Shown: positions 43,816 through 52,250 of the stretch, piece after piece
How the letters are laid out: each line of letters begins with the position of its first letter
How positions within the stretch are numbered: the first letter of the stretch is position 1
From: JAVVHE01 sp038238915
GTDB lineage: Bacteria; Pseudomonadota; Alphaproteobacteria; Sphingomonadales; Sphingomonadaceae
Assembly: GCA_038238915.1 (NCBI GenBank)
Contig: JBBSFH010000006.1
Location: forward strand, 1-64,000
Direction: 5' to 3'
DNA length: 64,000 bases
Position numbers and translations under genes: made by a program
The notes under the pieces: generated by a model
Database searches by the model: none
What the model was told of the DNA's origin: nothing
What the model saw: the letters and a program-made list of their open reading frames with translations, nothing else

Positions 43816-44135
43816 GCCTCGCCCCGTATCTCGCGCGGCTGGCGCTGCTTCTGCCGCTGATGTGCGGCCTGATCGTTGCTGGTTTGTGGGTAGCCAAGCG
43901 CTTTGCGGGTCTGGGCACGGGCGGCCTCGCGCTCGGCCCCGGGCGTGCCGCGCGCACCGCGCGCGTCACCGAAACGCTATTGCTCGGCCCCGGCGCACGG
44001 CTCGCGGTGGTCGAGTTCGCCGATCGCCGCCTGCTGCTCGCGGTCGGCAAGGGCGGCATCGTCACGCTCGCCGACGTGCCGGGTGCACCGCCCGCCCCAG
44101 TCTTCACGCTCGTTCCGGTCGCCGATGTCGGGTGA
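43812..44135 (+). CDS. fliO: Flagellar biosynthetic protein FliO
   Basis: A 107-residue membrane protein that helps assemble the FliP core of the export gate. One N-terminal membrane helix (LALLLPLMCGLIVAGLWVA) is followed by a small domain with ETLLLGPGARLAVVEFADRRLLLAVG, typical of FliO. GTG 43812 overlaps the fliN stop. Unlike other junctions in the cluster, the next gene does not overlap; a REP-like element lies in between. Confidence 0.88.
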   Translation: MSLAPYLARLALLLPLMCGLIVAGLWVAKRFAGLGTGGLALGPGRAARTARVTETLLLGPGARLAVVEFADRRLLLAVGKGGIVTLADVPGAPPAPVFTLVPVADVG

Positions 44136-44150
44136 CCGCGCCGCCGCTAC

Positions 44151-44232
44151 ACCCCTCTCCCCTTGCGGGAGAGGGTTACGAAGCCTTGGTGAGCGCCCTT
44201 CGCGCGAGCCTAGGCGCAGTTGGGTGAGGGGT
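44151..44232 (+). repeat. REP-like intergenic hairpin element between fliO and fliP
   Basis: CCCTCTCCC and GGGAGAGGG form a 9-bp stem at 44153-44175. The outer end ACCCCTC (44151-44157) can also pair with GAGGGGT (44226-44232), giving an 82-base unit with matching ends. Such CCCTCTCCC...GGGTGAGGG units are common dispersed repeats in Sphingomonas-like and other GC-rich genomes. Only one copy is seen in this window. One candidate fliP start lies inside it. Confidence 0.7.
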
Positions 44233-44991
44233 ACCCCGCTCGCCGTGACGATAGCCGCCCTTCTCCCCCTCCCCGCGCTCGCCCAAACCTCGGGAGCGTT
44301 CGATCTTGCCACCCGCGCGCTCGGTTCGGCGACGGGCGGCGCACATGTGGGCGATCCGCTCTCGCTGCCGCTCCAGCTCCTGATCCTCATGGGGCTGCTC
44401 GCGATCCTGCCCTTGATGCTGCTGATGATGACGGCGTTCACGCGGATTATCATCGTGCTCGCCATCCTGCGTCAGGCGCTCGGCCTCACGCAGTCGCCGC
44501 CCAACCAGTTGCTGGTGGGCCTGTCGCTGTTCCTCACCTTCTTCGTCATGTCGCCCACGCTCACCCGCGTGAACGCCGAGGCGGTCACGCCTTACGCGCA
44601 AGGGCAGCTCGCGCTCGCCCCCGCGATCGATCGCGGCGGCGCGATCCTGCACCGCTTCATGATCGCGCAGACGCGCACGCGCGATCTGAAGCTCTTCGCG
44701 GACATGGCGCACGCGCCCAAATTCGCCGCGCCCCAAGACGTCCCCTTCTCGGTCCTGCTTCCCGCCTATGTCACGTCCGAACTCAAGACCGCGTTCCAGA
44801 TCGGCTTCATGCTGTTCCTGCCGTTTCTGGTGATCGATCTCGTCGTCGCCTCGGTCCTGATGGCGCTGGGCATGATGATGCTTTCGCCCACGCTGATCTC
44901 GCTCCCGGTCAAGCTCCTGCTCTTCGTCCTCGTCGATGGCTGGGCGCTTACCATGGGCAGCCTTGCGGGCAGCTTCCGACAGGCACAGTGA
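44224..44991 (+). CDS. fliP: Flagellar export gate protein FliP
   Basis: A 255-residue core component of the export channel. A cleavable signal sequence (TIAALLPLPALAQ) is followed by four membrane segments, with the conserved LMLLMMTAFTRIIIVLAILRQALG and PPNQLLVGLSLFLTFFVM and the C-terminal FLVIDLVVASVLMALGMMM. GTG 44224 gives an arginine-containing n-region (MRGTPLAV) but lies in the REP-like element. GTG 44245 is the alternative and still gives a short signal peptide. Confidence 0.93.
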   Translation: MRGTPLAVTIAALLPLPALAQTSGAFDLATRALGSATGGAHVGDPLSLPLQLLILMGLLAILPLMLLMMTAFTRIIIVLAILRQALGLTQSPPNQLLVGLSLFLTFFVMSPTLTRVNAEAVTPYAQGQLALAPAIDRGGAILHRFMIAQTRTRDLKLFADMAHAPKFAAPQDVPFSVLLPAYVTSELKTAFQIGFMLFLPFLVIDLVVASVLMALGMMMLSPTLISLPVKLLLFVLVDGWALTMGSLAGSFRQAQ

Positions 44992-45001
44992 ACCAAAAGC
45001 A

Positions 45002-45271
45002 GTGAACCCCGACGAACTGATCCCGCTCGCGCAGCACGCGCTCTGGGTGCTCGTGCTCGCGCTCGCGCCCGTCGTGCTGCCCGCGCTCGTGATCGGGCTG
45101 ATCGTCGGCATGTTCCAGGCCGCGACGTCGATCAACGAGGCAACGCTCGCGTTCGTCCCCAAATTGCTTGTCACACTCGGCTGTCTTGGCCTGTTCGGCG
45201 CGGTGATGATCCGCATCCTGACCGACTTCTTCGCCGAAATCTTCGAGCGCATCCCCGATATGGCCCGATGA
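45002..45271 (+). CDS. fliQ: Flagellar export gate protein FliQ
   Basis: An 89-residue, two-helix membrane protein of the FliPQR gate. The first helix is ALWVLVLALAPVVLPALVIGLIVG, with the conserved FQAATSINEATLAFVPKLL linker before the second. GTG 45002 gives the standard family length and starts 10 bases after fliP. Confidence 0.95.
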   Translation: MNPDELIPLAQHALWVLVLALAPVVLPALVIGLIVGMFQAATSINEATLAFVPKLLVTLGCLGLFGAVMIRILTDFFAEIFERIPDMAR

Positions 45272-45293
45272 TGCGCCTGAGGACTGCGCGCGC

Positions 45294-46067
45294 ATGACGG
45301 ACATGCTGCTCGCCAACCCCGAACGCTTCCTGTCCGCGATGCTCTTCGCGATGCTGCGCACCGGTGGCGCGTTCGTCACCGCTCCGATCGTCGCGCATCT
45401 GGCAATCCCCGTGCAGTTGCGCATCCTGCTCTCGGCCGCAATCTCGGTCGCGGTCGTCACCACTCACACGCTCCCGCAGATCGATCTTGTTTCCGCTGCC
45501 GGGCTGCTCGCGGCGGCGGGCGAGATCACCATCGGCCTGGCGCTCGGTTTCGTTCTCCAGCTCGCGTTCGCAGCACCCATGGTCGCGGGCGAGCAGATCG
45601 CGGCGGGCGCGGGGCTTGGGTTCGCCGCATTCTCCGATCCGCAGTCGGGCGTTACCAGCCCCGCCATCGGCCAGTTCCTCTCGCTGCTGATGACGCTGCT
45701 GTTCCTCGCCTTCGACGGTCACCTGCGTTTCCTCGAGGTCGTCGTGCGCAGCTACGCGGCACTGCCCCCGGGCGACGCCATGCTCACCGCCGCGCGCTGG
45801 CGCGACCTCGCCGATTTCGGCGGGTTCGTCTTCGAGGCGGGGATGCTGATCGCGCTGCCGATCTCGATCGCGCTGCTCTGCGTGAACCTCAGCCTTGGCG
45901 TCCTCACCCGCGCAGCGCCACAGCTCAACATCTTCGCGATCGGCCTGCCGATCTCGGTGCTCGCCGCGATGGCGATGCTCGCGCTCGCCTTCCCCGCGCT
46001 CGTCGAATTGCTGACCAGTGTCGCGGGCCATGCGCTCGATGTCGCCGAACGCGTGGCGGGAGGCTGA
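45294..46067 (+). CDS. fliR: Flagellar export gate protein FliR
   Basis: A 257-residue polytopic membrane protein that completes the FliPQR helical channel. Six hydrophobic helices are visible, including FLSAMLFAMLRTGGAFVTAPI and ALLCVNLSLGVLTRAAPQLNIF, which carries the family pattern R-x-x-P-Q-x-N. It lies between fliQ and flhB, 4 bases before the flhB ATG. Confidence 0.95.
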   Translation: MTDMLLANPERFLSAMLFAMLRTGGAFVTAPIVAHLAIPVQLRILLSAAISVAVVTTHTLPQIDLVSAAGLLAAAGEITIGLALGFVLQLAFAAPMVAGEQIAAGAGLGFAAFSDPQSGVTSPAIGQFLSLLMTLLFLAFDGHLRFLEVVVRSYAALPPGDAMLTAARWRDLADFGGFVFEAGMLIALPISIALLCVNLSLGVLTRAAPQLNIFAIGLPISVLAAMAMLALAFPALVELLTSVAGHALDVAERVAGG

Positions 46068-46071
46068 GCGC

Positions 46072-47199
46072 ATGTCCGAAGCCGGTGGTGACAAGACCGA
46101 GTCTCCCACGCAGAAGCGCAGGGACGACGCCGCCAAGAAAGGCGATCGTCCACAGTCGCGCGAACTCGGCCCCGCACTGGTGATGCTCGGCGGCGGAGGC
46201 TGGCTCGCGATCGAGGGCGTCGGCCTCGCGCAGGGCTGCGTTGACGCGCTGCGCGATGGCCTCACGCTCGCACCGGGCACCGAATTCGAGCCCGCGCGTG
46301 CGTTGCTGCGCCTCGGCCACGCGGTGGCACTGCCGCTCGCGGGGCTGCTCGCCGCGTGCAGCGTGGCGGCGCTCCTTGCGGGCACGATTCTGGGTGGCGG
46401 CAGCTTCCGCCTCGCCGCGCTCGCGCCCGATCCGAAACGGCTCGATCCCATGGCGGGCCTCGCGCGCATGTTCGGCAGCCATGGGCTGACCGAACTCGGC
46501 AAGGCACTGCTCAAGGTCGCGGTCGTCGCCGCCATCGCGGTGTTCGCGGTGCGCGCGATCGTCGCCGATTTCGCCCCGCTCGCGCACGCAGACGCGCACA
46601 TGGCCGTGCTCGCGGTCGCGCACCACGCCACTCGCCTGCTGCTCTACCTCGCCGGCGGGCTCGGCCTCATCGCGCTCGTCGATGCGCCGCTCGCGCTGGT
46701 GCGTTTCCTCGCCAAGCTCCGCATGAGCAAGCAGGAAATCCGCGACGAGGCAAAAGAACAGGACGGCAATCCCGAGACCAAGGGCGCGCAACGCCGCCGC
46801 ATGCGCGAAGCCCGGCGCGGTCCCGCCGCCGCCGCCGTCGCGTCGGCGCACGTCGTCCTGACCAACCCCACCCAGTTCGCAGTAGCGCTGCGCTATCGCC
46901 GTGCGGAAGACCGCGCGCCCATCCTCGTCGCCAAGGGACGCGGCGCGATCGCCGCCGCGATTCGCGCGGCGGCGGCCGAACACGCGCTGCCGATCCTCGA
47001 ATATCCCGAACTCGCGCGCGCGCTGTATTTCACCGGCCGCGACGGGGCGGAAATCGATCCCGAACTCTACGCCGCGGTCGCTGCCGTGCTCGCGTTCGTC
47101 TTCAACCTCGATCGCGCGGCGGCGAGAGCGCGCGTGGCACCCGCAGTCGAAATCCCACCCTCGGCGCGTTTCGACGAACATGGCCGCCGTGCGCGCTAA
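46072..47199 (+). CDS. flhB: Flagellar export switch protein FlhB
   Basis: A 375-residue membrane protein that switches export specificity after self-cleavage. The N-terminal DKTESPTQKRRDDAAKKGD is typical, followed by four membrane helices and a cytoplasmic domain. The autocleavage site, normally NPTH, reads NPTQ at about residues 265-268 (VVLTNPTQFAVAL). The Asn-Pro bond that is cut is kept. ATG 46072 is chosen on the conserved start; the frame is open upstream into fliR. Confidence 0.95.
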   Translation: MSEAGGDKTESPTQKRRDDAAKKGDRPQSRELGPALVMLGGGGWLAIEGVGLAQGCVDALRDGLTLAPGTEFEPARALLRLGHAVALPLAGLLAACSVAALLAGTILGGGSFRLAALAPDPKRLDPMAGLARMFGSHGLTELGKALLKVAVVAAIAVFAVRAIVADFAPLAHADAHMAVLAVAHHATRLLLYLAGGLGLIALVDAPLALVRFLAKLRMSKQEIRDEAKEQDGNPETKGAQRRRMREARRGPAAAAVASAHVVLTNPTQFAVALRYRRAEDRAPILVAKGRGAIAAAIRAAAAEHALPILEYPELARALYFTGRDGAEIDPELYAAVAAVLAFVFNLDRAAARARVAPAVEIPPSARFDEHGRRAR

Positions 47200-47259
47200 A
47201 GCCACGCCGTTGCGCGCCGTAACCCCGTTCGCACCCCCGCCACGCCTGGAGCAGCCCGC

Positions 47260-48774
47260 ATGCTGACCGCGACCACCGCCGCCGCCAATACGACCAGCCC
47301 AGGCACGTCGATTCTGAGGACGCTCGGCGCGGGGTCGAACATCGATACCACCCAGCTCGTCGCCAATCTCAGCGCGGCGCAGCGCGCGCCGGCAGACGAG
47401 TCGATCGCCAGGCGCACCGCGAACAATGCGGCGCAGGTGAGCGCGCTCGCGCAAGTCCGCTCGGGCCTCGATGCCTTCGTCAGCGCGCTCGGCGGGCTCA
47501 AAGCCGGTGGGGACTTGGCCCCGCAACCGGCGAGCGGCGATAGCAGCATCGTCGGGATCGCGCGCGACCCGTCGGTCCCCGCCTCGCCGCTCGGTGCATC
47601 GGTCACCGTCACCGCGCTCGCCGCCGCGCAGACCGTGGTGCTGCCGCGTGTTGCCAGTGCCACCGCACCGATCGGTCAGGGCACGCTGACGCTGGACTTC
47701 GGTGCGCTCGCCAGCAGTGCCGGCGTTGCGACCGGCTTCAGCGCGGACGCTGCCCGCAAGCCGCTCACGTTGACCATAGGGCCGGGCAACGACAGCCTCG
47801 CGGGCCTGCGCGACGCGATCAACAGCGCGAACGCGGGCATCAGCGCTAGCATCCTCAACGATGGCGTCGGCGCACGCCTCGTGCTCGCGGGCACCACGGG
47901 GGTCGCAAACGGCTTCACCATTTCCACGACGGACGCGGCCGCCAATCCGGACAGCGCCAGCCTGGGCGCGCTCGCCTTCGCCCCCGGCCAGGGGAGCGCG
48001 ACACTGTCCACAACCGCGCGGAACGCGCAGCTCAGCGTGGACGGCGTTGCGATCGAACGCACCACCAACCGCGTGACCGATGCGCTGCCCGGCTATGTGC
48101 TCACGCTCAACAGCGCGCAGCCGACCACAACCGTCACGCTGCAGGCTGCGCGCGACCCCGGCCTGCTCAAGGCGGCGGTCAGCAATTATGTCGCCGCCTA
48201 CAATGCACTGCAAAATGTGATCGCCACCGACGCGGCGTCGGGTAACGGCACCGCGAACGCCGGCCCGCTCTACGGCCAGAGCGCGATCCGATCGCTGCAA
48301 AACGGGCTCGCCCAGCTCACCTCGCGCGCGGGCGGCGGCCCAACGCTCGCCGATCTGGGCGTCAAGACCGCGCGCGACGGCACACTCTCGGTCGATGAAT
48401 CCACGCTCACCGCCGCCGTCGCCGGCGATACCGGCCAGATCGAGCGTCTGTTCGCGGGCACCCCCACGACCGATGGCAGCACGCCCACCGACACCGGCAT
48501 CGATGGCGCGATCAAGACGATGCGCGATGCGCTGACCGCCAGCGATGGCGGCTTCACCACCTATTCGGCGCGCCTCGCCAAGGATCAGTCCACCATCGCC
48601 ACCGACACCATCGCGCTCGACACCACGATCACCAACTATTCCGCCACGCTCGCCCGCCAGTTCGCAACGATGAACGCGGCGGTCGCCAATTACAAATCGA
48701 TCGGCAGCTTCCTTGCCCAGCAGATCGACGCATGGAACCACACGAGCAGCAACGGCTCGTCCGTCACCGTCTGA
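47260..48774 (+). CDS. fliD: Flagellar filament cap protein FliD
   Basis: A 504-residue hook-associated protein 2 that caps the filament and folds flagellin into place. The N-terminal GAGSNIDTTQLVANLSAAQRAP and the C-terminal segment DQSTIATDTIALDTTITNYSA with LARQFATMNAAVANYKSIG match FliD ends. The middle is Ala/Thr/Ser-rich surface sequence. It follows flhB by 60 bases and is followed by fliS. Confidence 0.94.
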   Translation: MLTATTAAANTTSPGTSILRTLGAGSNIDTTQLVANLSAAQRAPADESIARRTANNAAQVSALAQVRSGLDAFVSALGGLKAGGDLAPQPASGDSSIVGIARDPSVPASPLGASVTVTALAAAQTVVLPRVASATAPIGQGTLTLDFGALASSAGVATGFSADAARKPLTLTIGPGNDSLAGLRDAINSANAGISASILNDGVGARLVLAGTTGVANGFTISTTDAAANPDSASLGALAFAPGQGSATLSTTARNAQLSVDGVAIERTTNRVTDALPGYVLTLNSAQPTTTVTLQAARDPGLLKAAVSNYVAAYNALQNVIATDAASGNGTANAGPLYGQSAIRSLQNGLAQLTSRAGGGPTLADLGVKTARDGTLSVDESTLTAAVAGDTGQIERLFAGTPTTDGSTPTDTGIDGAIKTMRDALTASDGGFTTYSARLAKDQSTIATDTIALDTTITNYSATLARQFATMNAAVANYKSIGSFLAQQIDAWNHTSSNGSSVTV

Positions 48775-48797
48775 TCCCCCCCGGAGCACCAAGTCCC

Positions 48798-49169
48798 ATG
48801 ATGGCAGCCGCGCGCGCATACACCCAGGTTGGCAGGACATCGCGCGTCGCGAGCGCGAACCCGCATCAACTGATCACGATCCTGTTCGAGGAGGCCCTTG
48901 CCGATCTTGCCAAGGCCAGGCGCGCGATCGAGGTGGGCAATCTTGCCGCGAAAAGCGAGCATCTGAGCCATGCCGCGACGCTGGTCGCCGCGCTCGACGC
49001 GAGCCTCGATCACGACAAGGGCGGAGAGATCGCGCGCTCGCTTGCCACGGTCTACGCGTTCGTGCGCGCGCGCATCCTTCGTGCGGGCATGAAGAACGAT
49101 GCCGATCAGGCGCGTATCGCCGCAGAAACATTGGGCGAAATCGCAAGCGCATGGCGCGAGATCGCCTAG
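48798..49169 (+). CDS. fliS: Flagellin export chaperone FliS
   Basis: A 123-residue four-helix chaperone that keeps flagellin from polymerising before export. ARAYTQVGRTSRVASANPHQLITILFEEAL at the start is characteristic; the Tyr in this segment and the Pro-His-Gln-Leu turn are family features. ATG 48798 follows fliD by 23 bases. It is the last flagellar gene of the block. Confidence 0.92.
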   Translation: MMAAARAYTQVGRTSRVASANPHQLITILFEEALADLAKARRAIEVGNLAAKSEHLSHAATLVAALDASLDHDKGGEIARSLATVYAFVRARILRAGMKNDADQARIAAETLGEIASAWREIA

Positions 49170-49217
49170 AATGCGGCTTCGCCACACCGAGTGCGAACGA
49201 TTCAATCCGAGCGGAGA

Positions 49218-50576
49218 CTAAGCGGCCAGCGCGGTTCCAGCGAGCATCCCGGACGCAGATTCGTGTACGGGCGAACTTCTGCCGATCGAGTAGTAATCGA
49301 AGCCCGCCGCCGCCATGTCCTCGGGCCGGTAGATGTTCCTCAGATCGACGAACACGTTCGTCTTCAGCGTGCCGCGCACACGCAATAGATCGAGTGCGCG
49401 AAACTCGTTCCACTCGGTCAGAATGACGAGCGCGTCCGCACCCTCGATCGCCTCGTAGGCCCCAGCGCGCATCTCAACTTCGGGGAGCAGCCTCGCTGCC
49501 TGCGTCATCCCCTCGGGATCGTAGGCCACCACATGCGCACCCGCCTTTTGCAGCGCCGGGATCACGTCGAGGCTGGGCGAATCGCGCATATCGTCGGTGT
49601 TGGGCTTGAACGTCAGCCCCAGCACCGCGATCGTCTTGCCCGCAACACTGCCACCACACGCCGCAATCACGCGCGCCGCCATCGCCGCCTTGCGCGCATC
49701 GTTGACCGCCACCGTAGCGCCGATCAGCCGGAGCGGATGCCCCGCCTCCTCGCTGGTGCGCAGCAGCGCGAGCGTATCCTTGGGAAAGCACGATCCGCCA
49801 TAGCCTGGGCCGGGATTGAGAAATTTGGAGCCGATGCGCCCATCCATGCCGATGCCCTTGGCGACGTCCTGCACATCCGCGCCCACCGCCTCGCACAGGT
49901 CCGCGATCTCGTTGATGAAGCTGATCTTCATCGCAAGGAACCCGTTCGCCGCGTATTTGGTGAGTTCCGCGGTTTCGCGGCTGGTGAACAGGATCGGCGT
50001 TTCCCGGAGCGAAAGCGGCCGGTAGATCGCGCGCAGGATCGCCTGCGCGTGCTCGCTGTTGACCCCGCAGACCACGCGGTCCGGCCGCATGAAGTCTTCG
50101 ATCGCCGAGCCCTCGCGCAGGAACTCGGGGTTCGACGCGACGTGGATGTCCTTGCCCGGCGCGACCTCGCGCACGATCGCCTCCACCGCACCGGCGGTGC
50201 CGACGGGCACGGTCGATTTATTGACGACGACGGTCGACGAGGTAACTGCAGCCGCGATTTCGCGCGCGGCGGCGTGAACGTAGGTGAGATCGGCATGCCC
50301 ATCGCCGCGCCGCGACGGGGTTCCCACCCCGATGAACACCGCATCCGCACTCGGCACGGCTTCGCTGACCGACGTGCTGAAGCTGAGCCGCCGGGCCGCC
50401 ACATTGCGCGCGACCAACTCTTCCAGTCCAGGCTCATAGATCGGCATAACGCCCGCGCGCAGCCGTTCGATCAGCTCGGCATTGGCGTCGACGCACACGA
50501 CATGGTGGCCGAACTCGGAAAAGCACGCCCCCGACACAAGGCCGACATAGCCGGTGCCAATCATGGTCAATCGCAT
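49218..50576 (-). CDS. ugd: UDP-glucose 6-dehydrogenase
   Basis: A 452-residue enzyme that oxidises UDP-glucose to UDP-glucuronate for capsule or exopolysaccharide. The NAD-binding Rossmann start is MRLTMIGTGYVGLVSGACFSE. The substrate-binding region includes KFLNPGPGYGGSCFPKDTLAL, with the catalytic Cys near residue 263. The C-terminal domain has TFKPNTDDMRDSPSLDVI. ATG 50576 gives the canonical N-terminus. It is divergent from the small membrane gene at 50632. Confidence 0.96.
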   Translation of the reverse strand: MRLTMIGTGYVGLVSGACFSEFGHHVVCVDANAELIERLRAGVMPIYEPGLEELVARNVAARRLSFSTSVSEAVPSADAVFIGVGTPSRRGDGHADLTYVHAAAREIAAAVTSSTVVVNKSTVPVGTAGAVEAIVREVAPGKDIHVASNPEFLREGSAIEDFMRPDRVVCGVNSEHAQAILRAIYRPLSLRETPILFTSRETAELTKYAANGFLAMKISFINEIADLCEAVGADVQDVAKGIGMDGRIGSKFLNPGPGYGGSCFPKDTLALLRTSEEAGHPLRLIGATVAVNDARKAAMAARVIAACGGSVAGKTIAVLGLTFKPNTDDMRDSPSLDVIPALQKAGAHVVAYDPEGMTQAARLLPEVEMRAGAYEAIEGADALVILTEWNEFRALDLLRVRGTLKTNVFVDLRNIYRPEDMAAAGFDYYSIGRSSPVHESASGMLAGTALAA

Positions 50577-50631
50577 GATGGTTCCGCTAATGCCTGCGCA
50601 CCGACGCGGCAATGGTGCAGGAGAAACACGC

Positions 50632-50832
50632 TTGGACGAATGGGATACCAGCATCGCGGCCACGCTGATCGGAACGGGCGTGGTGCTCGCGGGCATAATC
50701 GCCACGCGCCCGCGCCCGAAGGCCGCGCTGGGCGAGGTTCGGATGCTGCCGTGGAACAGCATCATGCTGGTCGGCATGATCGCAGCGGTGCTCGGCGCGG
50801 TTCATCTGATTACGCTATGGCGGGGCATATGA
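50632..50832 (+). CDS. Tiny two-helix membrane protein
   Basis: A 66-residue protein with two hydrophobic helices (IAATLIGTGVVLAGIIAT and SIMLVGMIAAVLGAVHLITLW). A TTG at 50632 is chosen because AGGAG lies 8 bases before it; the frame is open upstream but overlaps ugd. Its stop overlaps the ATG of the LOG-family gene (ATGA), so the two are translationally coupled. I know no function. Confidence 0.65.
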   Translation: MDEWDTSIAATLIGTGVVLAGIIATRPRPKAALGEVRMLPWNSIMLVGMIAAVLGAVHLITLWRGI

Positions 50833-51707
50833 AGACCGTAACCCAGCTTTTCCCGAGTGCGGCCGCCGACGTGTGCGCCGCCGCCGCCCACGGGCACACC
50901 ACGCCGCAAACCGCTGATCCGGCGTATCGCCTTGCATTCCAGGATACCGATTTTCTGCTGCGCGAGGATTTGCGGCCCGTCCGCTTCCAGCTCGAACTGC
51001 TCAAGCCCGAGTTGCTTCTGAAGGAAGCGGGCGTACTCTCGACCTTCGTCTTTTACGGGTCGGCGCGTATTCCGTGCGTGAGCGATGCGCCTGCGATCGT
51101 CGCTGGGGCGGTCGGTCCGGGGAAGGCCATCGCGGAGCGCCTCGCCGCCAAGGCGCGCTATTGCGAGGAAGCATGCAAACTCGCGCGGATCGCGTCCGAG
51201 TATGGCGCCGCGACGATGAACGGCCACGGGCGTGATTACGTGGTCTGCTCGGGCGGTGGCCCGTCGATCATGGAGGCTGCCAATCGTGGTGCTGCGGACG
51301 CGGGCGCGCCGAGTATCGGGCTCAACATCGTGCTCCCGCATGAACAGGCGCCGAACCCGTATGTCACCCCCGGCCTATCGTTCCAGTTCCACTATTTCGC
51401 GCTGCGCAAGATGCACTTCCTGCTGCGCGCGCGCGCGGTCGCGGTGTTTCCGGGCGGCTTTGGTACTTTCGACGAGATGTTCGAACTGTTGACGCTGATC
51501 CAGACCGGCAAGATCGAGCCGATTCCGCTGCTGCTGTTCGGACGCGATTACTGGCATCGCGTTGTAGGCTGGGACGCGCTGGTGGAAGAGGGCGTCATCT
51601 CGGCGACCGATCTCGATCTCATCACCTGGGTCGAAACCGCCGAGGAAGCGTGGGCCTATGTACGCGACTGGTATGCGATGGGCGACAACGCGGAGGCAAG
51701 TGCATGA
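50829..51707 (+). CDS. LOG family protein (TIGR00730, large form)
   Basis: A 292-residue protein of the lysine decarboxylase-like LOG family. The nucleotide-binding motifs are STFVFYGSARIP, CSGGGPSIMEAANRG and the signature PGGFGTFDEMFELLTLIQTGKI. LOG enzymes release cytokinin bases from nucleotides; many bacterial members act as AMP or other nucleotide phosphoribohydrolases. An N-terminal extension of about 75 residues distinguishes this form. Its substrate is not known. Confidence 0.88.
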   Translation: MKTVTQLFPSAAADVCAAAAHGHTTPQTADPAYRLAFQDTDFLLREDLRPVRFQLELLKPELLLKEAGVLSTFVFYGSARIPCVSDAPAIVAGAVGPGKAIAERLAAKARYCEEACKLARIASEYGAATMNGHGRDYVVCSGGGPSIMEAANRGAADAGAPSIGLNIVLPHEQAPNPYVTPGLSFQFHYFALRKMHFLLRARAVAVFPGGFGTFDEMFELLTLIQTGKIEPIPLLLFGRDYWHRVVGWDALVEEGVISATDLDLITWVETAEEAWAYVRDWYAMGDNAEASA

Positions 51708-51753
51708 AATCCAAGGGACTGCACGTGGCCGGTTCAAGTAAGTTCCGCAGGCC

Positions 51754-51948
51754 CTAGAAATTCTTGGGCAGTCCCGCCTGCTTGCAGATGCTGTTCGCGA
51801 TCTGTCGCGAGGGAATGCTGTGCTGGATCACGAAACGCGCGCCATTGATCGGGCTTTGCCAGAGATCGTGGCTACCACTCGCGTGCCGAACGAACTCGCA
51901 GCCGTGATCGCGCAGCAGCGCAAGCAGATCGCGCCGGTAATCCGCCAA
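51754..51948 (-). CDS. HicA-like toxin (mRNA interferase)
   Basis: A 64-residue double-stranded-RNA-binding-like protein of the YcfA/HicA family. The catalytic histidine sits in ASGSHDLWQSP, followed by ARFVIQHSIPSRQIANSICKQAGL. HicA cleaves mRNA when not bound by its antitoxin. It begins with TTG three bases after the stop of a DUF1902 gene, its likely antitoxin. Confidence 0.8.
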   Translation of the reverse strand: MADYRRDLLALLRDHGCEFVRHASGSHDLWQSPINGARFVIQHSIPSRQIANSICKQAGLPKNF

Positions 51949-51951
51949 TGG

Positions 51952-52218
51952 TCAGGCGGCGAGGCGGGCGGAAGAGCGCGCGAGCCCGTGCGCCGCGATG
52001 TGCAGCGGAAGGTCGCGCGGCGTGGACCCACGCGCCACGATCCCGTTCTCGATCAGCAGCAGCGGCACGAGTTCGGCGACCATCTCCACAAGAGCGGCGA
52101 AATCGGCGCTGTGCGCGACAAGGCCCGGAACTTCGTCCGATGTGGCAACCCACACGCCCCCCTCTTGGTCCCACGCGGCTTCAACGGCGATGGAGAGCGG
52201 TTCAGCCACGCTGCTCAC
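51952..52218 (-). CDS. DUF1902 antitoxin-like protein (HicB analogue)
   Basis: A protein of about 88 residues with a HicB-like N-terminal fold (EAAWDQEGGVWVATSDEVPGL, then DFAALVEMVAELVPLLLIENGI). DUF1902 proteins often pair with HicA toxins. GTG 52218 is used, but a TTG at 52254 would overlap the comM stop by four bases (TTGA) and add 12 residues; another GTG is at 52209. It sits between comM and hicA on the same strand. Confidence 0.75.
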   Translation of the reverse strand: MSSVAEPLSIAVEAAWDQEGGVWVATSDEVPGLVAHSADFAALVEMVAELVPLLLIENGIVARGSTPRDLPLHIAAHGLARSSARLAA

Positions 52219-52250
52219 ATGCGGCGCGCGCGCGCAAACGGCAAGACGGC

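Noticed and set aside
45925..48840. Long minus-strand frame across flhB and fliD
   Set aside because: Antisense to clear flhB, fliD and fliS genes, with Arg/Ala/Gly-rich low-information translation.
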